Assembly: GCF_044326205.1 (NCBI RefSeq)
Contig: NZ_JBIRCY010000028.1
Location: 1 to 64,000 of the forward strand
Reading direction: 5' to 3'
Length of the DNA: 64,000 nt
Source: Kumtagia sp044326205
Lineage (GTDB): Bacteria; Pseudomonadota; Alphaproteobacteria; Rhizobiales; Rhizobiaceae
The position numbers were made by a program, and so were the translations under genes. The notes beneath the pieces were generated by a model. It was not told where the DNA came from. It saw only the letters and a list, made by a program, of their open reading frames with translations, and did not search any database. Below, piece by piece: positions 26,077 to 34,268 of this stretch (position 1 is the first letter of the stretch; the number at the start of each line of letters is the position of its first letter).

Positions 26077-28076
26077 ACAGCCTGCGCGTCCGCCTTTCCG
26101 TCACCGTTCTTGCGGTGCTTATCGTCGCGCTGGTGTTCCTGTCGTTCCAGACCGCGCAGCGCGCCCAGTCGATCCTCCAGCCGGAACTCGAGCGCAAGGC
26201 GGCGACCGTCGCCGGCTCGACGGCTTCGCTGATCGGCCGGGCACTCGAGGTCGGCGTCCCGCTTGACCGGCTCCAGGGCCTCGACGCCTATCTGCAGCGC
26301 ATCCTCGCCGGCAATCCTGACCTATCCTACATCGCGCTTCGCGACGCCGGCGGCGCAACGCTCTACCAGGCGGTGACCGGCGACGCCGCGGCAGCGGCTG
26401 CCACGGACGATCCGGCTCAGAGCGTCAGCGTGCCGATCGCCGTGCAGGGCGGCGGCCAGGAAACCCTCGTCGTCGGCCTCGATCCGGCCTATGCACGGCA
26501 GGTCGTCTCGACACTGTGGATCGACCTCGTCATCGTCATGTTCGTGACCGCGGTGGTGGCGCTGGAACTGGTCTATGTCGGTTTCGGCGCCGGGCTCTAT
26601 GGGGCGATCGAAGGCGTCGAGAGAAGGCTGAAGACGATCCGCAAGGGCGATCTCAGGCTGCATCCGCCGGTCGATGCCGGCAGCGAGTTCGGCAGCTTTG
26701 CCCGCTCGCTCGACGACCGCCTGGGGCAATTGCACTCGACCTACACCTCGCTGCGCAACAATGTGGTGGAGCGCGGCGACCAGATATCGCAGCAGGCGCT
26801 GGACATGATGCGCGGCCGTTTCGGCCTGGGCGAGGGCGTCATCACGGCGCCCGCGCAGGTCATCGCGATGCGTGCGCCGCTGTTCGTGTTCATGCTGGCC
26901 GAGGAACTCACCCGGCCGTTCCTGCCGGTCTATATCCGCTCGCTGGCGACGCCGATCGCCGGCCTGTCTCCCGAATTCGTCATCAGCCTGCCGATGATGA
27001 CGTTCCTGATCGTCGTGGCGCTGTCGCAGCCGCTGCTCGGCAACCTCACCGAGCGCATCGGCCGCCGCAACTGCCTGATGGCGGGCGCGCTGTTCGGCCT
27101 GATCGGCTACTGCGCCTCGGCCTTCGTCGGCGACCTCATCGGATTGACCGTGGCCCGGGCGATATCGGGCCTGGGTTTCGCCCTGGTCTTCGTCAGCGCG
27201 CAAGGTTTTGTCATCGATTCCACTGACATCCGCCAGCGGTCGAGCGGCATGGCGATGTTTATCAGCGCCATCCTTGTCGCCGGCCTCTGCGGCCCGCCGA
27301 TCGGCGGCATCATGGCCGACCGCATCGGCATTCCCGGCACCTTCATCATCGCCGGCCTGTTCGCCTTGTGCAGCCTCGTGCTCGCCTGGTTCTGCATGCC
27401 GGCGACGGCGTCGCGCCTGTCGCAGGGGCCGGCGATCCGCTGGCGCGATTTTGGGCCGATCATCTCCTCGCCGCCGCTGGCCGGGCTGCTGTTTCTGTGC
27501 GCCATGCCGGCAAAAATCATCCTCGTCTCGTTCTGCTTCTTCCTCGTTCCGCTGCAGATGGAAGCCATTGGCGCCACGCAGGCGACGACCGGCCGGATGC
27601 TGATGATCTACCCGATCGCCATGGTCGTCCTGGTGCCGTTCTTTGCCTCGCTGGCCGACCGCTGGAGCATGCGCGCGCAATTCGTGGCGCTGGGCGGGCT
27701 GGTGGCGGGCGTCAGCGCCTTCGTGGTGTATCTCGGCGGTACACAAATCCTGCCGATCGCCTTGATGCTGCTCGGCCTCGGACTGGGCCAGGCGATCAGC
27801 ATCGCGCCGCTGTCCGGGCTGGTCGGCGAGATGGGGCGGGCGCTGCCTGGCGATGTCAGCGAGAATTCGGTCTACGGCATATTCCGGCTGGTGGAGCGCA
27901 CCGGCAACGCGCTTGGGCCGCTGGTCGGCGGCGTGCTGCTCGGCATATACGGGTTCTCGACGACGGTGATGATCATCGGCGGTGGCATGGCGCTGTGCGC
28001 GCTGCTGTTTTTCGCGGTGCTGGGATCGCGACGCCAGCCCAAGCTCGAACTGCCTGTGACCGGGAGCCGACCATGA
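26073..28076 (+). CDS. Periplasmic sensor-HAMP-MFS fusion protein (B)
   Basis: A 667-residue protein. Helix 1 (7-25), periplasmic sensor (30-140, with EVGVPLDRLQGLDAYLQRIL and YIALRDAGGATLYQ), helix 2 (149-170), HAMP-like linker (172-225), then a complete 12-helix MFS domain (about 262-655). MFS motif A is well kept (GNLTERIGRRNCLMAGALFG), as is a motif-C-like AILVAGLCGPPIGGIMADRI. Compared with its paralog (22687-24531) the transporter part looks functional. It overlaps both neighbours by 4 bases, so it is translationally coupled between the small sensor and the binding protein. It may sense and move the same solute. Confidence 0.86.
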   Translation: MNSLRVRLSVTVLAVLIVALVFLSFQTAQRAQSILQPELERKAATVAGSTASLIGRALEVGVPLDRLQGLDAYLQRILAGNPDLSYIALRDAGGATLYQAVTGDAAAAAATDDPAQSVSVPIAVQGGGQETLVVGLDPAYARQVVSTLWIDLVIVMFVTAVVALELVYVGFGAGLYGAIEGVERRLKTIRKGDLRLHPPVDAGSEFGSFARSLDDRLGQLHSTYTSLRNNVVERGDQISQQALDMMRGRFGLGEGVITAPAQVIAMRAPLFVFMLAEELTRPFLPVYIRSLATPIAGLSPEFVISLPMMTFLIVVALSQPLLGNLTERIGRRNCLMAGALFGLIGYCASAFVGDLIGLTVARAISGLGFALVFVSAQGFVIDSTDIRQRSSGMAMFISAILVAGLCGPPIGGIMADRIGIPGTFIIAGLFALCSLVLAWFCMPATASRLSQGPAIRWRDFGPIISSPPLAGLLFLCAMPAKIILVSFCFFLVPLQMEAIGATQATTGRMLMIYPIAMVVLVPFFASLADRWSMRAQFVALGGLVAGVSAFVVYLGGTQILPIALMLLGLGLGQAISIAPLSGLVGEMGRALPGDVSENSVYGIFRLVERTGNALGPLVGGVLLGIYGFSTTVMIIGGGMALCALLFFAVLGSRRQPKLELPVTGSRP

Positions 28077-29095
28077 TCCAACGACGCGCGTTTCTTGGGA
28101 TGGCAGCGGGCGGCGTCGCCGGCATGCTTTCGCCCGGTATCGCTGGCGCCCAGTCCGGCGGGCAGGCGAAGCCGTACCGGATCTACCGCGTTACCTATCG
28201 CGGCCGCACCGAGGTGGAGGACGGTTTCGACGACTATCTGGCCAGCAACGGCATCGCCGCCGAATTCATCGAGCGCGACGCTGAACGCGGCGTGACGAAG
28301 CTGCCGGGCTTCGTCGAGGAGATACGCGCGCTCAAGCCGGACCTCGTCTACACCTGGGGCACGCCGGTTACGCTCGGCATCGCAGGCCGCTACGACGCGC
28401 CCGACAAGGCGAAATTCATCACCGATATCCCCATCGTCTTCGCGCTGGTCGCGTCGCCGATAGCGGCCGGGCTGGTGGCCGATCGCATGGTGCCGAACCG
28501 CAATTTGACTGGTGCGGTGCATGTCGTGCCGACGGAGACGCAGCTCAGGGCCATGCAATCCTATCGGCCGATCACAAAGCTCGGCGTGCTTTATACGGCG
28601 ACCGAGCAGAACTCCGTGTCGATCGTCAAGGAATTGCAGGGCCTGCAGCAGACGATGAATTTCGGTCTGATCGAACGGCAGTTCCGCGCCGGCGCCGACG
28701 GACGCCCGGTGGCCGACGGCATCGAGGAGCTGGTCGCGGAGATCAAGCAGGAGGGCGCCAATTGGCTCTATCTGCTGCCCGACACGTTTCTCGGCACGCA
28801 GTATGACCGCGTCACTCCGGCGGCGATGGCCCAGAGCCTGCCGACATTCGGCGCGGCGGAACTGGCGATCCGTCAGGGCGGGGCGCTGGTGGCGTTGATC
28901 AGCCGCTATTATTCGGTCGGCCAACTCGCCGCCTCGAAGGCGGTGAAGATCCTCAAGAAGGAAACGCCGGTCGGCGAGATCCCGATCGAAACGCTGAAAC
29001 GCTTTTCGCTGATTATTAACATGCCTGTGGCAAAAAAACTCGATCTGTATCCGCCGATCGACATGCTGAACTATGCGGAAGTCCTTACGGGCTAG
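28073..29095 (+). CDS. Tat-exported ABC-type substrate-binding protein (PF04392-like)
   Basis: A 340-residue periplasmic binding protein with a twin-arginine signal (QRRAFLGMAAGG...AGAQ). The fold resembles the TrpX/YtrF-like ABC_sub_bind family (KPDLVYTWGTPVTLGIAGRY, PIVFALVASPIAAGLV, LYLLPDTFLG). No ABC permease or ATPase accompanies it. It instead ends an operon with a small sensor and a sensor-MFS fusion, so it probably presents a ligand to a sensor. Start at 28073 overlaps the previous stop (ATGA). Confidence 0.85.
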   Translation: MIQRRAFLGMAAGGVAGMLSPGIAGAQSGGQAKPYRIYRVTYRGRTEVEDGFDDYLASNGIAAEFIERDAERGVTKLPGFVEEIRALKPDLVYTWGTPVTLGIAGRYDAPDKAKFITDIPIVFALVASPIAAGLVADRMVPNRNLTGAVHVVPTETQLRAMQSYRPITKLGVLYTATEQNSVSIVKELQGLQQTMNFGLIERQFRAGADGRPVADGIEELVAEIKQEGANWLYLLPDTFLGTQYDRVTPAAMAQSLPTFGAAELAIRQGGALVALISRYYSVGQLAASKAVKILKKETPVGEIPIETLKRFSLIINMPVAKKLDLYPPIDMLNYAEVLTG

Positions 29096-29191
29096 GTCTG
29101 TCGCTCTTCACGTTCCGAAATCCATCTCAGGCCTTTCGGAACCGAAATATCGACCGGTCGTGAACCGCATCCGGGGCCGGGGGGCCGCCGA

Positions 29192-29869
29192 ATGATCGAG
29201 ATGAAAGAAGCGCCGGACACAAGCGCGCGTCATGTCAGCCTCTCGGTATCGGACCTCGATGCGGTCTACGCCCTGCATCTGGCCGCCACCGGCGCCGTGG
29301 GCCGGCCGGAGCTGATCAAGCCGGAATCGCGCGATTTCTTCGCACGTATCCTGTCGGGCGGCGGGCGCATCATGGGCGTCATGCGGGGCGACGCCTTGGT
29401 CGCTTACGGTGTCTTGCAGCTCGAACTGCCTCCGTCGGAGGACGCCCGCCCGTTGCTCGGGCTGTCGCCCGCCGACCGGTTGGCGAAGCTCGCCGGAGCG
29501 GCGGTGCTGCCGCAAGCCTGGGGCGGCGGCATCCATGACGATCTGATCCATCTGCGCGTCGAGGATGCGCGCCGCATCGGTGTCGGCCATCTCTACGCCA
29601 CCTCGGCGCCCGGCAATTTCCGCAGTTGGCCGAATCTGGTCGAAGCTGGTTTTGCCGTGCGCGCCATCGTGGAAAAATATGGCGGCCACCTGCGCTATAT
29701 TCTCTATCGCGATCTGGCCGCGGCCGAGCCGCGAGATGCGGACGGTGTCTGGTGCGGCGTCGAGGATATCGAGCGCCAGCGCTCGCTGATTGCCGCCGGC
29801 TGTGTAGGCGCGCGCTGGCGCAAGCGCGCCGATGGCGGCCGCGACCTGTGGTACCGGGCGGCGGCATGA
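29192..29869 (+). CDS. GNAT-family N-acetyltransferase-like protein
   Basis: A 225-residue protein with GNAT features: SVSDLDAVYALHLAAT at the start, a beta-strand MRGDALVAYGVLQLEL, and an acetyl-CoA-site-like HLYATSAPGNFRSWPNLVEA. It overlaps the alanine racemase gene by 4 bases, indicating a common function, perhaps acylation of a D-amino acid or its product. The substrate is unknown. Confidence 0.7.
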   Translation: MIEMKEAPDTSARHVSLSVSDLDAVYALHLAATGAVGRPELIKPESRDFFARILSGGGRIMGVMRGDALVAYGVLQLELPPSEDARPLLGLSPADRLAKLAGAAVLPQAWGGGIHDDLIHLRVEDARRIGVGHLYATSAPGNFRSWPNLVEAGFAVRAIVEKYGGHLRYILYRDLAAAEPRDADGVWCGVEDIERQRSLIAAGCVGARWRKRADGGRDLWYRAAA

Positions 29870-31005
29870 ACAAGGTCTTTTCGCTTCCAACTCCAGCAAA
29901 GGTGAACGCCACGTCGCCCGAGAATGCACCGTCATTGCGCATCGACCTTGGGGCGGTGCGCTCCAACTACCGGGAAATGCGCCGCCGCTACCACGGGCAG
30001 GTGCTGTCCGCCGTGGTCAAGTCCGACGCCTATGGCGTTGGCTTGGAGCCGGTCGTGCGCACGCTGGCCAAGGCAGGCTGCCGGGATTTCTGGGTCAACG
30101 ATCTGGAGGAGGCGGCGCGGGTCAGGCTGAACGCCCCCGAGGCGACGGCCTATACGCTGATGGGGCTGGGCAATGCCCACATACGCGACTTCGAGGCGCT
30201 GGGCGCCATGCCGGCAATCGCCACTCTGGCCGAGTTGGAGCATTGCGCCCGGCACGCCATGCTGGGCGGGCGCAGGATTCCGGTCGCCGTCCAGGTCGAT
30301 ACGGGACTTGGCCGGCTGGGTCTCTGCGAGGAGGAACTGGCGTTTCTCGCCGGCCAACCGGACATACTGGACCGTCTCGACATAAAACTGTGGGTGTCGC
30401 ATCTCGCCGCCTACAACCTTCCAGGCGACCCGGAAAACGCCGAGCAGCGCCGCAGGCTGCGCGACTGGGTGTCGGCCCTGCCGCATGCGCCGATCAGCCT
30501 CGCCGCCTCGTCGGGCGTGTTCATGGCCGACGAGTGGCATTTCGACATGGCGCGCGTCGGCAGCGCGCTCTACGGCGTGCAGACCTCCGCCGTCTGGCAG
30601 GACGGGCTTGTGCCTTGCTACGAACTCAGCGCCCCGGTGATCCGCGTGGCGGAATTCCCGGCCGGAAGGCATCTCGGTTATCGCGGCACCACAGAACTGA
30701 AGCGCCCGTCACGGATAGCCACGATCGGCATCGGCTACGCCAATGGCCTGCCGCAGCGTTTTGCCGAGATCGGCAGGGTGCGCTTTGCCGGAACATCGGT
30801 GCCGCTGGTCGGCGGCATCGCCATGAACATGACGATGATCGACCTGACCGATGTGCCGGCTTGTGTCGATCTGGCCACGGAACGGGCGATCTTTCTCGAC
30901 CGCGACCAGCCGGTCGAGCCGCTCGCCGAAAAGCTCGACTGCGCCCCGAACGTGCTGCTGACGCAGATCGGCGCGGGCACGCGGAGAATTTATCTCGACG
31001 ATTGA
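29866..31005 (+). CDS. Alanine racemase-type PLP enzyme
   Basis: A 379-residue fold-type III racemase. The PLP lysine is in AVVKSDAYGVG (Lys52; usual form VKADAYGHG) and the second catalytic Tyr lies in IGIGYANGLPQR (usual GYADG). The RLDIKLWVSHLA and AASSGVFM segments also match. The variant motifs suggest an accessory or broader-specificity racemase rather than the housekeeping Alr. Coupled to the GNAT gene. Confidence 0.85.
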   Translation: MNKVFSLPTPAKVNATSPENAPSLRIDLGAVRSNYREMRRRYHGQVLSAVVKSDAYGVGLEPVVRTLAKAGCRDFWVNDLEEAARVRLNAPEATAYTLMGLGNAHIRDFEALGAMPAIATLAELEHCARHAMLGGRRIPVAVQVDTGLGRLGLCEEELAFLAGQPDILDRLDIKLWVSHLAAYNLPGDPENAEQRRRLRDWVSALPHAPISLAASSGVFMADEWHFDMARVGSALYGVQTSAVWQDGLVPCYELSAPVIRVAEFPAGRHLGYRGTTELKRPSRIATIGIGYANGLPQRFAEIGRVRFAGTSVPLVGGIAMNMTMIDLTDVPACVDLATERAIFLDRDQPVEPLAEKLDCAPNVLLTQIGAGTRRIYLDD

Positions 31006-31069
31006 CGGGCAGCCAGGTGAGGGGGCAACGAAAGCGGCAAAAGCCAAGGTGGCCGGATAAGGCGATCGG

Positions 31070-31085
31070 AACCGGCGCGCCGGTT
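31070..31085. other. Perfect 16-bp palindrome between convergent genes
   Basis: AACCGGCGCGCCGGTT lies between the racemase and the convergent oxidoreductase. It could form a hairpin with a CGCG loop and act as a bidirectional terminator, but there is no T-run. Confidence 0.3.
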
Positions 31086-31103
31086 TCGGCCGGCACCGAG
31101 TTC

Positions 31104-32219
31104 TCATGAAACGTCCACGCTCCGCCGCTCCCGCGCGCTGCGCACCGCTGCCTCGATCAGTTCGATGCCCCGCAGCCCGTCGGCGAAAGTCGGGAAGCCG
31201 GATCTCTCGCCGCGCATTCCGGCCCAGATCTGCGAAACGACATTGCGGAAGGCGTCGAGATAACCTTCGGCATGGCCGCCGGGCAGCGTCGTCATCCACG
31301 CCGAGCCGGGCTCCATCAGGCCGGGAGAGCGTTGGCGTACCAGCTCTCCTTCAGTGGAGCGCTCGCGAAAGACGTTCGGCTCCTGCTGGTTCCAGTGAAA
31401 TCCCTTTTCCGACCCATCCACCGAGAGCACGATGGTGTTGGGGTGGCCGACGGAGACGCAACTGATCGTCGCAGCACCCGCCGCGCCGCAGTCCAGCCGG
31501 ATCAACAGGTCAGCCTGATCCTCGACATCGACCTCCACCGGCACGCCGCCATCGGGGTCAGACGCGCCTGGCGGCCGCGGCCCCTGGCCCTCGCCACCGC
31601 GCCAGACGCGCTTCTTCTGGTGCGTAGACAGCATCGCCGAGAGTTCGCGGATGCGCTGGCCGGTGACGTGCTCGACGAGGTCGAGCCAGTGGACGCCGAT
31701 GTCCATCAGCGCGTAGCCGGGGCCGACGCTGCCCGGTGTGAAATGCCACATGTATTTCCGCGGATCGTAGCCGTCGTCCGAAAGATAGCAGCCGCCGACC
31801 CGACGCAGCGCGCCGAAATCGCCGGCCGCGACGCGCTGCTTGAGATGCGCCACCAGCGGATAGCCGCGATAATTGTAGGTGATGCCGCCGACCCGACCGG
31901 CCTTGCCGGCGGCGTCGATCATGTGGCGGGCCTCGTCGGACGAGGTCGCCATCGGCTTTTCGCAGACCACATGCGCACCGGCGGCAAAACCGGCCTGGAC
32001 CTGCTCGGCATGCAGGTGGTTGGGCGTGCAGACATGCAGCACGTCCGGCTTCTCCGCGCGCAGCATGGCTGCCAGATTGTCGTAGGCCGCGCCCGCGCCG
32101 AAGGATTGCGCCGAGGCGAGCGAACGGCCGCAGACGCCGACCACCTCGCCGCCGAGTTCGCGGATCACGCGCCTGTGGACGCGCGCAATGCCTCCGGTGC
32201 CGACGATTGCTGCACGCAT
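31104..32219 (-). CDS. Gfo/Idh/MocA-family oxidoreductase (1)
   Basis: A 371-residue NAD(P)-dependent dehydrogenase of sugars or inositols. The Rossmann motif is at the start (MRAAIVGTGGIARVHRRVI), with the family lysine in HVVCEKPMATS and the GVHWLDLVEHVTG segment. ATG 32219 has GGAGGAAA upstream, which settles the start. It is encoded alone, upstream of and divergent from the small HTH gene. Confidence 0.92.
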   Translation of the reverse strand: MRAAIVGTGGIARVHRRVIRELGGEVVGVCGRSLASAQSFGAGAAYDNLAAMLRAEKPDVLHVCTPNHLHAEQVQAGFAAGAHVVCEKPMATSSDEARHMIDAAGKAGRVGGITYNYRGYPLVAHLKQRVAAGDFGALRRVGGCYLSDDGYDPRKYMWHFTPGSVGPGYALMDIGVHWLDLVEHVTGQRIRELSAMLSTHQKKRVWRGGEGQGPRPPGASDPDGGVPVEVDVEDQADLLIRLDCGAAGAATISCVSVGHPNTIVLSVDGSEKGFHWNQQEPNVFRERSTEGELVRQRSPGLMEPGSAWMTTLPGGHAEGYLDAFRNVVSQIWAGMRGERSGFPTFADGLRGIELIEAAVRSARERRSVDVS

Positions 32220-32582
32220 GGTTTCCTCCCGAATTCGCCGGCTGAGGCAGGCATCACCGTTGCGCAATCGCTTGCAGATCGGTGAGTTTGCCTGACACGG
32301 CCACGACCACCGTATCGCGATCTGAATATCGGAGTCAATTCGCTAAAAGGTAATGAGAATTCAGTTATTTGAGTAGCTATCAGAGCTTTTACAAGTTTGA
32401 TGATCGAGAATGAAAACGGCTCTTACAAGCGCTTACGCAGATGTTATTCTCTTAGCGAACCGGCGATCTGTACCGGTTGCTGGAAGGAATTTTCCGGACG
32501 TACGGCGACGCGGACATTTGGCGGTTCGCCGCATGATTGCGTCGGCAAAAAGGACCGATCTGGTTTCACAGGGATTTGAAAC

Positions 32583-32789
32583 ATGGCATTCGAAACGGCA
32601 CTCGGCGCGGAGCGCCTCTGCACGATCAAGGAGATCGCCGACAAGTCGGGCCTCGGCGCCGGTACGGTGCATCGCGCGCTGAAGGGCGGCAAATCGGTGC
32701 ATCGCGACACCTGCCGGCTGGTGATCGACACGATGCGGCAGCTCAACGAGGAAAAGATCATGAGGGCGGCGCGTCTCGCCGCGGGGTGA
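32583..32789 (+). CDS. Stand-alone LacI-type HTH protein, 68 aa
   Basis: The sequence CTIKEIADKSGLGAGTVHRA, followed by LKGGKSVHRDTCRLVIDTMRQL, matches the LacI-family DNA-binding head and hinge start. The normal sugar-binding domain (about 270 residues) is missing; the reading frame stops cleanly and the MocR gene starts 3 bases later. It may be a functional minimal DNA-binding protein or a truncated regulator. AGGG precedes the start. Confidence 0.75.
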   Translation: MAFETALGAERLCTIKEIADKSGLGAGTVHRALKGGKSVHRDTCRLVIDTMRQLNEEKIMRAARLAAG

Positions 32790-32792
32790 GCT

Positions 32793-34259
32793 ATGGCCGA
32801 CCACATGCGCCTGTCGCTCGACATCATGTCGGTCGACCGCCAGTCGGACGAGCCGATGCACCGGCAGATATACAGCGCGCTGCGCCGCTACATCCTCGAA
32901 GGGCAGATCCAGGCGCAGACACTGCTGCCCTCGACGCGCTCGCTGGCCGAGGATCTGAAGGTCGGGCGCAACACGGTGATCGCCGCCTATGACCAGCTGC
33001 TGTCGGAAGGCTTCATCGAGGCGCGCGGCGGCTCCGGCACATGGGTGGCGCCAATCCAGCAGAACCGCAACGCGGCCGCGCCGAGCAAGCTGCAATGCAA
33101 TTCGCGCCGCCTGTCGCGGCGCGGCCAGACCATCGTCAACGGGCCGCAGCCGCCGCGCAACGCCGGCGTCATCAATTTTCATCCCGGCGTGCCGGAGACC
33201 GAGTCCTTTCCCTTCTCGATCTGGAGCAGCCTCTTGGTGCGCAATTCGCGCAGCCGGGACGAGGCGCTGCTGGGCTATCTCTCCTTCGCCGGCCATCCTG
33301 AACTGCGCCAGACCATCGCTAGCAACATCAGCCTGTCGCGCGGCATAAGCTGCACCGCCGACCAGGTGATCGTCGTCACCGGCGCGCAGGCCGCGCTCGA
33401 CCTCGTCTCGCGGGTGCTGACCGACGAGGGCGACCACGTCTGGATGGAGGAGCCCGGTTATCTCGGCGCAAAGAGCGCCTTCCTCGCCGCCGGGGCGCAG
33501 CTTGCGCCGCTAAAGGTCGACCGGCGCGGCTGGAACCTTTCCGACCCCGACCTGCCGCGCCCGCGCCTGGTCTATGTTACGCCGTCCTGCCAGTGGCCGT
33601 TCGGCACGATCATGCGCATCGAGGAAAGGCTGCAACTGCTCGACATCGCCGAGCGCAGTGGCGCCTGGATCGTCGAGGACGATTATGACGGGGAATACCG
33701 GTTCCGGGGCCGGCCGGTGCCGGCGCTGCGCGGCCTCGATCACACCGACCGCGTCGTCTATATCGGCAGCTTCGGCAAGACGCTGATCCCGGCACTGCGC
33801 ATCGGCTACCTGATCGTGCCGCGCGAGCTATCGGAATCCTTCGACCGCGCCGTCTCCATCACCGGCCAGTTCGCGCCGCTGATCCTGCAAGCCACCGTCG
33901 CCGACTTCATCAAGCAAGGCTATTTCGCCACACATCTGAAGCGCATGCGCCGGCTCTACGCGCGCCGCCAGGCGAATTTTGTGAAACTCTGCGAGGAGCA
34001 TCTGGGCGACTGGATATCGGTGCGCGAAAACGATTCCGGCATGCAGTTGCTCGCCAGTTTCAAGCGGCCGTTCAGGGACAGCGACGTGGTGGCGGCAGCG
34101 CTGCGCGAGGGGCTGGATGTGCAGGGCATCTCGATCAACTACCATTCGACCGAGCCCGAGCACGGGCTGCTGCTGGGTTACGCCGCCATGGACGACCGGC
34201 AAATTCTCCGGGCGGTTCTGGCGTTGCGCGCCGCATTCATGCGGCTGGAGAAGCGATAA
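32793..34259 (+). CDS. MocR/PdxR-type GntR regulator with aminotransferase domain
   Basis: A 488-residue regulator. An N-terminal GntR winged helix (residues about 20-85; PMHRQIYSALRRYILEGQIQ, then LLPSTRSLAEDLKVGRNTVI) is fused to a fold-type I aminotransferase-like domain (about 130-480) with the PLP lysine in IGSFGKTLIPALRIGYL. Such proteins sense PLP-linked amino compounds. Three bases downstream of the LacI-HTH gene. It converges on the DegT aminotransferase gene, which or whose product's pathway it may control. Confidence 0.92.
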   Translation: MADHMRLSLDIMSVDRQSDEPMHRQIYSALRRYILEGQIQAQTLLPSTRSLAEDLKVGRNTVIAAYDQLLSEGFIEARGGSGTWVAPIQQNRNAAAPSKLQCNSRRLSRRGQTIVNGPQPPRNAGVINFHPGVPETESFPFSIWSSLLVRNSRSRDEALLGYLSFAGHPELRQTIASNISLSRGISCTADQVIVVTGAQAALDLVSRVLTDEGDHVWMEEPGYLGAKSAFLAAGAQLAPLKVDRRGWNLSDPDLPRPRLVYVTPSCQWPFGTIMRIEERLQLLDIAERSGAWIVEDDYDGEYRFRGRPVPALRGLDHTDRVVYIGSFGKTLIPALRIGYLIVPRELSESFDRAVSITGQFAPLILQATVADFIKQGYFATHLKRMRRLYARRQANFVKLCEEHLGDWISVRENDSGMQLLASFKRPFRDSDVVAAALREGLDVQGISINYHSTEPEHGLLLGYAAMDDRQILRAVLALRAAFMRLEKR

Positions 34260-34268
34260 GCGGGCGCC

